From Candidatus Methanolliviera sp. GoM_oil (GTDB taxonomy: Archaea > Halobacteriota > Methanoliparia > Methanoliparales > Methanoliparaceae): a DNA stretch of 8,039 nt. How positions within the stretch are numbered: position 1 is the first letter of the stretch; every line of letters starts with the position of its first letter. The position numbers and the translations under genes were made by a program. The DNA lies in contig CABGHG010000074.1 in assembly GCA_902158735.1 (NCBI GenBank), positions 1 to 8,039 of the forward strand. Direction: 5' to 3'. The notes under the pieces are model-generated. The model did not search any database and was not told the DNA's origin. It saw only the letters and a program-made list of their open reading frames with translations. Positions 1 to 6,551 of the stretch are shown here, piece by piece.

Positions 1-83
1 ATCGCAATTCCCACATCAGACTGTGCAAGAGCAGGTGCATCGTTTATGCCATCACCCACAAACGCAACGATCTCCCCTTTCTC
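1..83 (-). pseudogene. copA: continuation of copA in a shifted frame; partial at the left edge
   Basis: Read one frame over, the minus strand here gives KGEIVAFVGDGINDAPALA and stays open to base 1. That is the universally conserved P-type ATPase hinge (GDGINDxxAL) that should directly follow the NEVKKLQ segment of the main ORF. Restoring one base between about 74 and 83 rejoins the two frames. The likeliest spot is the run of four G (C on the plus strand, 74-77); an alternative is a G lost between 82 and 83. The last two membrane helices of the pump would lie beyond the left edge. This is either a sequencing or assembly indel in a working gene, or a recent inactivating mutation. Confidence 0.85.
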
Positions 84-2113
84 TGCAACTTCTTCACTTC
101 ATTTGCCTTATCCCCGGGTAAAACCTCTGAAAGCACGGTATCTATTCCGATCTCTTTTGCTATTGCCTCAGCAGTCCTTTTGTTGTCCCCTGTAATCATA
201 ACCACGTTAAGATTTGCTTTCTTAAACTCCAGAATCGCTTTTTTTGTCGTCTCCTTCAGTGTATCCGAAATTGCGACTATCCCCTGCATTTTGTTATCGA
301 TTGCGATAAGTATCGCAGTCTTTGCCCTGCTCTCAAGTTCAACTATTTTTCCCTCAAAATCCTGGTGCTGTATGTTTTGATCTTTAAATAGCGTTCTGTT
401 GCCTATGAGAACCTCTTTTCCATCAACCTTTGCTTTTACTCCTTTTCCCCCAAAAGTATCAAATTCTTCGGCTTCAAAAAGCTCAATTCCATCCTCTTTG
501 GCTTTTCTTACGATAGCCTCTGCTAAGGGGTGGTTTGAGTTTTTCTCGACTGAAGCAACTATTTTTATAAATTTGTCTTCGTCGATTTCACTACTAATTA
601 CATCTGTAACCTCTGGTTTTCCCTTGGTTAGTGTCCCGGTTTTATCAAACACGATGGTTGTAAGTTTATCCGGTGTCTCAAGTGCCTGCCCACTTTTAAT
701 CAGAACACCAAGTTCGGCCCCCCGGCCAACGCCCACCGTTACCGCAGTAGGTGTTGCAAGGCCAAGAGCACATGGACATGCGATAACAAGGACAGAAATC
801 ATGGCAGTTAAGGCAAAAGTAAGTGTTTGCCCTAATATTAGAAACCACAACGCAAAAGTGGAAAATGCAATGGTCAATACTACAGGAATGAAATAACTCA
901 CAACTCGGTCTGCAATTCTTTGGACAGGTGGTTTTGATCCCTGAGCTTCCTCTACGAGTTTTATGATCTGAGAAAGCATCGTGTCTTTTCCTACCCTTTC
1001 TGCCCTAATTCTTATTACACTATTCTGGTTGATCGTTCCACCAATAACGCCATCTCCCTCTTTTTTCATATCCGGAATAGGCTCCCCTGTGATTATTGAC
1101 TCATCCACAAAGCTTTCACCGAAAACAACTTTTCCATCAACAGGTATCTTTTCCCCAGGTTTAACAATCACGATATCATCAATCTGAACATCCTCGATTG
1201 ATATCTCAATCTCAGCTCCGTCACGGATAACGTTTGCAGTTTTTGGTTGAAGGCCCATCAGCTTCTTTATAGCATCTGACGTTCTTCCCTTTGCCCTTGC
1301 CTCTAAATAGCGCCCCATCGTTAGAAAAGTTGCTAAAAATACAGATGCTTCGTACAACATAAAGTCCTGAGTTAGCACAATCTTAAAAGTGCCCATTATG
1401 CTTGATACAAATGCAACTCCTATGCCCATGGAATACATGACATCCATGCTAAGATTCCTATTTTTAAGGGCTCTAAAAGCGGCACTGAATATGGGGTGGC
1501 TTATATATAAAAATGCAGGTGTTGAAATAACAAGCATAAGATATGATTTTGGAAAATCCATAGGGATATACATCAAAGCCATCAGAAAAGAGCCTACAAT
1601 AAACCCAAAAATCACTCTATTTAGTTTTTTCTTAAGGTCCTTTTCCCTAACTTCCTTTTCAAGGTCTTCAATATCTTCCCCCTCAACTCCAAGATACTGG
1701 TAGCCAGATCCTTCGATAGCATTTTTCATTTGAGATATGTCCGTAGCTCTTGGATTGTAGGTAACATAGGCTTTTTCTGCACCAAGATTAACCGTAACTT
1801 CTGTAATCCCGTCTAACTTATTCAGGGTATTTTCTATCGTTTTTACGCAGGTGGCACATGTCATACCCCCCACTTTTAGCGTTACTTTTTCGTTTATTAC
1901 ATCGTAACCTGCATCTTTAACTGCCCCTTCCAGGTCATTCAAGTTTACCTTTGAAGGATTATACTCAACTGTAGCAATTTCTGATCCAAGATTTACATTA
2001 GCTTCTAAAACACCATTCATACCACCCAACGATTTTTCAATGGTTTGGGCACATGTGGCACAGGTCATCCCTGAGACCTTGACCTCGACTTTCTTTTTTT
2101 CTTCTTCTGTCAT
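44..2113 (-). CDS. copA: Cu+-exporting P1B-type ATPase (CopA), frameshifted near its C-terminal part
   Basis: This is a membrane pump that couples ATP hydrolysis to export of Cu+ (possibly Ag+) from the cytoplasm. Two N-terminal heavy-metal-associated domains are visible, each with GMTCATC (Cys18/Cys21 and Cys86/Cys89). They are followed by membrane helices, the actuator-domain TGE (342-344), the metal-binding CPC in a membrane helix (446-448), the phosphorylated Asp490 in DKTGTLT, the HP motif typical of P1B pumps (His528-Pro529) and a MITGDN nucleotide-binding segment. The CPC, HP and paired CxxC domains indicate copper type 1B-1. The ATG start follows GGAAGTGA a few bases upstream. The reading frame ends early: after NEVKKLQ it turns into an unrelated 12-residue tail and stops at 44-46, while the normal continuation is in another frame. 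It is the last visible gene of the minus-strand operon, about 23 nt after a tiny membrane ORF. Family identity is certain; whether the frameshift is real is not. Confidence 0.95.
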   Translation of the reverse strand: MTEEEKKKVEVKVSGMTCATCAQTIEKSLGGMNGVLEANVNLGSEIATVEYNPSKVNLNDLEGAVKDAGYDVINEKVTLKVGGMTCATCVKTIENTLNKLDGITEVTVNLGAEKAYVTYNPRATDISQMKNAIEGSGYQYLGVEGEDIEDLEKEVREKDLKKKLNRVIFGFIVGSFLMALMYIPMDFPKSYLMLVISTPAFLYISHPIFSAAFRALKNRNLSMDVMYSMGIGVAFVSSIMGTFKIVLTQDFMLYEASVFLATFLTMGRYLEARAKGRTSDAIKKLMGLQPKTANVIRDGAEIEISIEDVQIDDIVIVKPGEKIPVDGKVVFGESFVDESIITGEPIPDMKKEGDGVIGGTINQNSVIRIRAERVGKDTMLSQIIKLVEEAQGSKPPVQRIADRVVSYFIPVVLTIAFSTFALWFLILGQTLTFALTAMISVLVIACPCALGLATPTAVTVGVGRGAELGVLIKSGQALETPDKLTTIVFDKTGTLTKGKPEVTDVISSEIDEDKFIKIVASVEKNSNHPLAEAIVRKAKEDGIELFEAEEFDTFGGKGVKAKVDGKEVLIGNRTLFKDQNIQHQDFEGKIVELESRAKTAILIAIDNKMQGIVAISDTLKETTKKAILEFKKANLNVVMITGDNKRTAEAIAKEIGIDTVLSEVLPGDKANEVKKLQRKGRSLRLWVMA

Positions 2114-2136
2114 ATTTCACTTCCGTGATAGGTACT

Positions 2137-2272
2137 CTATTTACCTTCTTTGACGTGGTCATAGATCATTAACAATCCAACCAGGATTAATGCAATAAAG
2201 GCCCTAAATACCTTTTGCCTCCCCCATCATACCATAACTCAGCACCATCAATCCAAAAATTGTTAGGGCCAT
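2137..2272 (-). pseudogene. tiny two-helix membrane protein ORF, apparently frameshifted
   Basis: I do not recognise this gene. An ATG at 2272 lies 2 nt after the superoxide reductase stop codon and opens MALTIFGLMVLSYGMMGEAK, which is hydrophobic, but meets a stop at 2204-2206. One frame over, the sequence goes straight on as VFRAFIALILVGLLMIYDHV followed by KEGK and a stop at 2137-2139. Removing one base near 2213-2225, where runs of five G and four A sit, joins both into a 44-residue protein with two hydrophobic helices and a charged C-terminal tail. This matches the look of small membrane proteins that accompany metal transporters. Spacing to the superoxide reductase gene (2 nt) and to copA (23 nt) supports a real coding gap-filler. 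No strong Shine-Dalgarno is seen, so translation would be coupled. Confidence is modest because of the short length. Confidence 0.4.
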
Positions 2273-2274
2273 AC

Positions 2275-2790
2275 CTAAAATTCGACTTCTATCCTTTTTT
2301 CAGAAGCCCAAAGGCCATGAATGTTGCAGCTCGAAAGAGCATACAATGTACCAGAATTTTCAACACGTACTCGCAAAGTAACCCTTGAGTCCGAATGAAC
2401 GGTCAAGGATGTAAAATCTGCAACTTTGTATACTGGCTTTGTCCCATCTTCCTTGTAATATATTGAAATACCTTCTATGTGATGATCAGGTGTATTTGGA
2501 TGTGGAACGTCTTTTCCAACCACGACTGTAACTTCAAACCATTCGCTCTTATTTACAGTATCAGGGGCATCAATAACAGGCATATGTTTTTCCCACCCTT
2601 CCCTTTCGGTAGGGTTTATCATATCCTGAAAACCAGATTGATCTAATTTATTTGATGAATTATCTGCTGGCAAATATGTTTCCTCGGTTTCAAATTGATT
2701 TTCCTCCTGCCCCTCTGAGTTTAAACAACCACTTGTCATTGCAATCAGCACTAATAAAGCAATAACCCCTGAAATTATCCAGTGTTTCAT
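2275..2790 (-). CDS. exported lipoprotein-type superoxide reductase (class II, neelaredoxin-like)
   Basis: Superoxide reductase reduces superoxide to hydrogen peroxide at a mononuclear iron centre with four His and one Cys ligand, without producing O2. All expected residues are present: the EKH motif (Glu67-Lys68-His69), HPNTPDHHI with His97 and His103, and CNIHGLW with Cys155 and His158. His69, 97, 103 and 158 plus Cys155 would form the site. There is no N-terminal desulforedoxin Cys4 domain, so it is the one-iron class. Unusually, it begins with a hydrophobic signal ending SGC (Cys22), a plausible lipobox, followed by about 40 polar, acidic linker residues; the family is normally cytoplasmic and about 120-130 residues, against 171 here. 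The ATG has a strong GGAGGGTGA Shine-Dalgarno 6 nt upstream. It sits between a DUF4242-like gene (67 nt gap) and copA. An outer-surface role, perhaps fed by the operon's cytochrome, is inferred. Confidence 0.93.
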   Translation of the reverse strand: MKHWIISGVIALLVLIAMTSGCLNSEGQEENQFETEETYLPADNSSNKLDQSGFQDMINPTEREGWEKHMPVIDAPDTVNKSEWFEVTVVVGKDVPHPNTPDHHIEGISIYYKEDGTKPVYKVADFTSLTVHSDSRVTLRVRVENSGTLYALSSCNIHGLWASEKRIEVEF

Positions 2791-2857
2791 AATTTTTCAC
2801 CCTCCTTATATTCTTCAAACGAAACTTTACATCTGATATTTTCCACATATAAGTCCA

Positions 2858-3139
2858 TCATTCAACCTCTCCGAATATCGAAGAACAGCTCTCACAACGT
2901 TCTATACATTCAACCTCAACGATCTCATATTCATCTGTAATACCGACCTCTCTGATACCTTTTAAGATGTCATCTTCATTTTCAGCTTCCCATTCACAAA
3001 AAATCAATCCCTTTTCGGGATTAACAAGAGATCTGATCCAGACTACACCTTCAATTTTCCTGCAGGATGCACAGTAATGGTTGATATGCAAAAGCACATT
3101 TTTTTTGTCTGACCTTAGTACCAAAATAAACCGCTTCAT
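2858..3139 (-). CDS. small cysteine-rich DUF4242-like protein
   Basis: This is a 93-residue cytoplasmic protein. The central stretch GVVWIRSLVNPEKGLIFCEW, then a helix (AENEDDILKGIREVGI) and the strand YEIVEVECI, resembles the DUF4242 ferredoxin-like fold, some members of which bind nickel (the SCO4226 type). It differs from ordinary members in having six cysteines: Cys23-x2-Cys26, Cys48, and Cys78-x3-Cys82-x2-Cys85 in a C-terminal extension, a spacing suited to a metal or Fe-S site. I chose the ATG at 3139 rather than 3169: it lies 1 nt after the stop of the acetate-CoA ligase gene (TGA-T-ATG), has GGGGGAT upstream inside that gene's end, and starts the domain naturally with MKRFILVL; the longer form adds ten residues with no support. 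Translational coupling to the upstream gene is likely. Function is unknown; the neighbours suggest metal or redox handling. Confidence 0.8.
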   Translation of the reverse strand: MKRFILVLRSDKKNVLLHINHYCASCRKIEGVVWIRSLVNPEKGLIFCEWEAENEDDILKGIREVGITDEYEIVEVECIERCESCSSIFGEVE

Positions 3140-3140
3140 A

Positions 3141-4838
3141 TCAATTATCCCCCATACCCGATGTATCACCTACTTCAAGCCCAAGCTCCCTTGCTTTCAA
3201 AACCCTTCTCAGGATCTTTCCACTCCTCGTTTTTGGAAGGATTTTTACAAACTCAATTTCTCTTGGTGAAGCGTGTGCAGCAAGCCCTTTCTTTACAAAG
3301 TCCATAAGCTCTCGCTTCAAGTTTGCACCTTCATTAGCTCCGTCTTTTAGCATCACAAACGCCTTTATGATCTCACCCCTTAAAGGATCAGGTTTTCCTA
3401 TCACCCCGGCTTCAATAACTGCCGGATGTTCAATTAGCCTGCTTTCAACTTCAAAGGGCCCAACCCGCTCTCCAGATGTGTTTATAACATCATCGACCCT
3501 TCCTATAAAGTGAAAGTATCCTTCCTCATCGATGTAGGCCGAATCTCCTGAGATGAACCATGGATCAAACTTGAAGTATTTCCTGAACTTTTCTTCGTTT
3601 TTCCAAATTTCCTTCATCATTGAAGGCCAACCCTTTTTTAAAGCAAGGTTTCCGACTTTTCCAGGATCTAGAATCGTTCCATTGTCATCAATAACCGTAG
3701 CCTCAACACCAGGAAAAGGCTTTCCCATAGACCCTGGCAAAATAGGCATTGTAGGATAGTTTGAAATCACCATCATACCGCACTCAGTCATCCACCAGCT
3801 GTCATGTATCGGTTGATTAAAGGCTTTTAATGACCATTGAATCACCTCGGAGTTGAGTGGCTCTCCCACACTTACAATCATTCTAAGGCTTTGAAGGTCA
3901 AAATTTTTGGAAAGATCATCACCTGCGCCCATAAGGAGTCGAAATGCGGTTGGTGCCGAATACCATACGGTCACCTTGAGTTTTTCTATTGTTTGATACC
4001 AGAGCTTTGGTGAAAATCTTCCACCTCTAATCACTATACCAACGCCGTTAAGCCAGGGCGAAAAGATTCCATAAGATGTTCCTGTAACCCATCCCGGATC
4101 TGCGGTACACCAGTGTACATCATCCTCTTTGAAGTTCAAGATCCACTTACCAGTCTGGTAATGCCCTATCATCGCCCTCTGAGCATGTAAAACCCCCTTT
4201 GGTTTTCCAGTGGAACCTGATGTGTAGTGAATTAAAAGTGGATCGTCGAGGCCGAGCCATGCAGGTTCAAAATCAGGTGATTTTCCTTTTATATCATTAA
4301 AACTTATTTCATTACCTGAAGTTTGCCCAGTTACGATTACATGTTTTAGGCTTTTAACCTCTTCTTTTGGAATTCTGCTTTTTACGATATCACTAGTTAC
4401 AACGGCGACAGGGTCACAATCACCCATGCGATCAAGTAGGCCATCTTTCATGAAAGCCTCAAATACAGGAACCGGAATTGCTCCAACCTTTAACATCCCT
4501 ATAAATGCTATGTAAAGTTCGGGGGATCGAGGCATGAATATAAAGATTCGATCACCCCTTACGACATCGAGTTCTTTCAGGAGGTTTGCGAACCTATTTG
4601 AAAGAATTGAAATATCTTTAAATGTGTACTGTTCCTCCCGTTCGTCATTTAAATAACGTAGAGCTATATGATTCCCAATCGTATCAACATGCCTGTCAAC
4701 CGCCTCATGTGCTATGTTCACCTTACCGGTTTTTGACCAGTCAAAGTTTTTCTCTACATCCTTAAAGCTAAAACTACTGTAAGCCCTATCGTAATCGCCC
4801 ATCATTGCATACGGGTTATGTGCTTTAAGCTTTTCCAC
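3141..4838 (-). CDS. acsA: AMP-forming acetate-CoA ligase (AcsA type)
   Basis: It activates acetate (or a similar short acid) with ATP and CoA to acyl-CoA, AMP and pyrophosphate, in the cytoplasm. The 565-residue length matches the shorter AcsA type seen in Bacillus rather than the ~650-residue Acs. Adenylate-forming motifs are clear: the P-loop YTSGSTGKPKG (205-215), DSWWMTECG with Trp348-Trp349 lining a small acyl pocket, SGDSAYIDEEGYFHFIGR with the hinge Asp region, and the C-terminal PKTRSGKILRR whose Lys541 is the catalytic lysine that acetylation inactivates in relatives. The TETG core is TECG here, a small oddity. The start is GTG with AGGAGGGA 8 nt upstream. It lies 31 nt after the cytochrome stop and overlaps functionally with the next gene (1 nt gap), so it is mid-operon. 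Substrate as acetate is likely but not proven; propionate or another short acid is possible. Confidence 0.92.
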   Translation of the reverse strand: MEKLKAHNPYAMMGDYDRAYSSFSFKDVEKNFDWSKTGKVNIAHEAVDRHVDTIGNHIALRYLNDEREEQYTFKDISILSNRFANLLKELDVVRGDRIFIFMPRSPELYIAFIGMLKVGAIPVPVFEAFMKDGLLDRMGDCDPVAVVTSDIVKSRIPKEEVKSLKHVIVTGQTSGNEISFNDIKGKSPDFEPAWLGLDDPLLIHYTSGSTGKPKGVLHAQRAMIGHYQTGKWILNFKEDDVHWCTADPGWVTGTSYGIFSPWLNGVGIVIRGGRFSPKLWYQTIEKLKVTVWYSAPTAFRLLMGAGDDLSKNFDLQSLRMIVSVGEPLNSEVIQWSLKAFNQPIHDSWWMTECGMMVISNYPTMPILPGSMGKPFPGVEATVIDDNGTILDPGKVGNLALKKGWPSMMKEIWKNEEKFRKYFKFDPWFISGDSAYIDEEGYFHFIGRVDDVINTSGERVGPFEVESRLIEHPAVIEAGVIGKPDPLRGEIIKAFVMLKDGANEGANLKRELMDFVKKGLAAHASPREIEFVKILPKTRSGKILRRVLKARELGLEVGDTSGMGDN

Positions 4839-4869
4839 TGCTTATTTCCCTCCTAACACATATGATGTA

Positions 4870-6258
4870 TCAGATACTTTTAATTCCCCTACTAAAAAAG
4901 AACGCAGCCACAATTCCAAGAACCGAGAGAATTATCCCAAATCCGGGTGTTTCAGATGCCTCTACACCGCCTGCTCCAATCTCTTTGGCCTGGCTTGCCA
5001 TCTCAAGGACAGGTGAAACAACAGTATCTTTTCCCAAAAGCAAGTCTAAAAGTTCCTGTGATGCAGACCTGTAGTTAAGTTTTGCCTGAATTAAAATCGG
5101 ACTCTTTGCATCATTGGGAATGTTAAAGTGATATGTCTCTATCCTGGTTTCTTTAGGAGAAATCCTGTTATCAGAAATTGTGGATTCAACCTTCCATACC
5201 TTTAATGTGGGGTTACCTTCAGCATCTGCAAGTACCGTATGATACATCACAGCACCAGGGTCTACATTACCATTTTCATCAAGTTCTCCCGAGTGAAATA
5301 TTTTCTTTCCTTCCGAGTCGGTTGCGATAACTTCAATCCAGATCTCCCTTGCCTCAGTAAGTCCTGTCGGAAGTTTGTGCCCTGCCCCTATATTTGTAAC
5401 TTTTACTTTTATTTCTGCCTCTTCCCCTGCTTTAGCATCTGAAACCTCTAATTTAAGCTTTGCTGCCGATTTGAGTCTGTCTTCAGCCATTTTCCGGTGT
5501 ACTTCAGATTCCAAAAGAACTGGTACTGCCACATTTCCACCCACAAAATAGTGTGTGTAGATATGTTCACGCTCTGGTCCCATAGATGTCGACTTTCCGG
5601 GATTTGACTCAAACTGCGTAATACCAGGTGTCATGTGACAGTCCTGACAATAAGTAGCTGTCTTAGGATCTCCTGTGTTGTAAGGTCCTTCTTTCCATTC
5701 GGTGTAAGTCGTCTCTATCGGATGTCCATTTACCGGATGAGAAACGTCATGGCACATACCACAGAACTCGGACTTTGTGTGAAGATCAGAAAATTCTGTT
5801 TTGTGGTAAGGGGATTTTGAATCATCGTGAGGGCCCCTCTTTGTTCCATCTGGTGATACTGTAAAGGCACCATTTCCAATTCCGGTACTTCCGTTTACAC
5901 TGTGACAGAAATCACATGATATGCCCTTTTTTGAGATCTCGCCAAGATTGGGGTTATCAAGCCCGATAGGTGGAACCTCTCCAGACAGAACCCCAATAGG
6001 TGTATGACATTTTGTACAGTAATCGTCAGTTAGCCCATCAGTCTCTTCTGATGCAATCTCTTCCAATTTCAGATATAGTGGATCGGTGTAAGATGCCGAA
6101 TGTAATGATCCGTCCCACTGATCATAGATATCCGAATGACAACCTCTGCATACGGAAGGGTCGTCAAAATCCGATGATTCCATGCCCTTTGAGGCTACCA
6201 TCCCAACCGAAGATAAAAAGACAACCGTTAAAACCAACATTAATAAAATCTTTTTCAA
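4870..6258 (-). CDS. exported five-heme cytochrome c with PGF-CTERM surface anchor
   Basis: This is an extracytoplasmic electron carrier or reductase. A Sec signal peptide (MKKILLMLVLTVVFLSS...) is followed by five CxxCH heme sites: CRGCH, CTKCH, CDFCH, CGMCH and CQDCH, with first Cys at 37, 81, 115, 166 and 204 counting from the TTG. The heme half resembles cytochrome c-554-like multiheme proteins. The second half is heme-free and beta-like, with the family's GHKLPTG motif (His294). The C-terminus has ETPGFG, a hydrophobic helix and a short SRGIKSI tail, an archaeosortase A (PGF-CTERM) signal that fixes proteins to the archaeal surface. I prefer TTG at 6258: AGGTGGG lies 7 nt upstream, whereas the in-frame GTG at 6270 lies inside that Shine-Dalgarno; the GTG form adds four residues. 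It is the first gene of the operon. Its redox partner is unknown; the surface superoxide reductase two genes on is a candidate. Confidence 0.92.
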   Translation of the reverse strand: MKKILLMLVLTVVFLSSVGMVASKGMESSDFDDPSVCRGCHSDIYDQWDGSLHSASYTDPLYLKLEEIASEETDGLTDDYCTKCHTPIGVLSGEVPPIGLDNPNLGEISKKGISCDFCHSVNGSTGIGNGAFTVSPDGTKRGPHDDSKSPYHKTEFSDLHTKSEFCGMCHDVSHPVNGHPIETTYTEWKEGPYNTGDPKTATYCQDCHMTPGITQFESNPGKSTSMGPEREHIYTHYFVGGNVAVPVLLESEVHRKMAEDRLKSAAKLKLEVSDAKAGEEAEIKVKVTNIGAGHKLPTGLTEAREIWIEVIATDSEGKKIFHSGELDENGNVDPGAVMYHTVLADAEGNPTLKVWKVESTISDNRISPKETRIETYHFNIPNDAKSPILIQAKLNYRSASQELLDLLLGKDTVVSPVLEMASQAKEIGAGGVEASETPGFGIILSVLGIVAAFFFSRGIKSI

Positions 6259-6265
6259 TTCTGAG

Positions 6266-6272
6266 CCCACCT
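6266..6272 (-). promoter_or_regulatory. Shine-Dalgarno deciding the TTG start of the cytochrome gene
   Basis: AGGTGGG on the minus strand is followed by 7 nt and then TTG-AAA-AAG. The competing GTG at 6268-6270 is part of this motif and has no purine-rich site of its own upstream, so it is an unlikely initiator. Confidence 0.55.
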
Positions 6273-6282
6273 ATTTCATATT

Positions 6283-6309
6283 TTAATCATATTAATCATA
6301 TTCATCATA
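6283..6309. repeat. three tandem 9-bp repeats in the cytochrome promoter and leader
   Basis: On the plus strand TTAATCATA occurs twice and is followed by TTCATCATA (one mismatch), immediately next to the TATA-like box of the cytochrome operon. The repeats cover the expected transcription start. They could be tandem regulator sites or simple replication slippage in AT-rich sequence. Confidence 0.6.
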
Positions 6310-6315
6310 TTTAAA
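6307..6315 (-). promoter_or_regulatory. TATA-like box of the cytochrome operon
   Basis: The minus strand reads GGCTTTAAATATGATG; TTTAAATAT is a good archaeal TATA box. A start about 25 nt downstream would fall near 6285 and give a leader of about 27 nt to the TTG, enough for the Shine-Dalgarno. No experimental evidence; placement is by pattern and spacing. Confidence 0.4.
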
Positions 6316-6469
6316 GCCATTTCTTGCAAAGATAACAGCCCACACATTCGTATTCATCGTACAGACCGGTCTTTTTTTTAGTAGTTACCACTCTCAGGAT
6401 TCTCGAGCAACGATTTGTAACTGTTTTAAGTACATTGCCGTATCTGTTTCTCCTGCAAAGGCTGCCCAT
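6311..6469 (-). other. possible 52-residue Cys-containing ORF, unrecognised
   Basis: An ATG at 6469 opens 52 codons ending CTT-TAA at 6311. The protein is strongly basic in its first half, then ends LYDEYECVGCYLCKKWL with a C-x2-C-x2-C cluster (Cys42, 45, 48). It overlaps the rubrerythrin-like fragment in another frame and has no clear ribosome site (GAGAATCT only). The C-terminal part could be what is left of a rubredoxin-like tail, or the frame may be open by chance. It is recorded because it reads more protein-like than a random frame; support is weak. Confidence 0.2.
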
Positions 6470-6492
6470 AGATTCTCTTCTGTCATTGACAT
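6394..6492 (-). pseudogene. rubrerythrin-like N-terminal fragment
   Basis: A 32-codon ORF begins MSMTEENLWAAFAGET and stops with TGA at 6394-6396. The TEENLxxAFAGE segment is the hallmark first helix of rubrerythrins, non-heme diiron peroxidases that protect anaerobes; the Glu of AFAGE is an iron ligand in that family. The next residues, including AMYLKQLQIVARE, still look helical and family-like, but the remaining ~100 or more residues of the four-helix bundle are absent. The start keeps a proper Shine-Dalgarno (AGAGGT, 3-4 nt before ATG) and an upstream AT-rich promoter, so it was probably once a complete gene heading the cytochrome/superoxide reductase operon. It is a remnant or a deletion derivative; a short functional peptide is possible but unlikely. 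Confidence 0.5.
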
Positions 6493-6535
6493 GTTACCTC
6501 TTTAAATTTTTTAACCATTGTTATTTATCCTATTT

Positions 6536-6547
6536 ATTTTTTTATAG
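6536..6547 (-). promoter_or_regulatory. possible TATA box for the rubrerythrin-like fragment
   Basis: The minus strand reads ACTATAAAAAAATAAA. A start about 25 nt on would lie near 6515, leaving about 20 nt of leader before the AGAGGT site and ATG at 6492. The surrounding sequence is very AT-rich, so other TATA-like positions exist. Confidence 0.3.
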
Positions 6548-6551
6548 TATG

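Noticed and set aside
399..896. Long plus-strand open frame opposite copA
   Set aside because: It is the antisense shadow of the ATPase; the low-complexity Ser/Pro-rich product has no family look, and the minus strand holds a clear gene.
2791..2857. Internal promoter before the superoxide reductase gene (CTTATATG on the minus strand)
   Set aside because: A weak TATA-like word in a 67-nt AT-rich gap; spacing is possible but nothing else supports it, so it was not listed.
6000..6314. Plus-strand frame opposite the cytochrome start
   Set aside because: It overlaps the signal peptide and two heme sites of a convincing minus-strand gene and has no ribosome site or recognisable domain.
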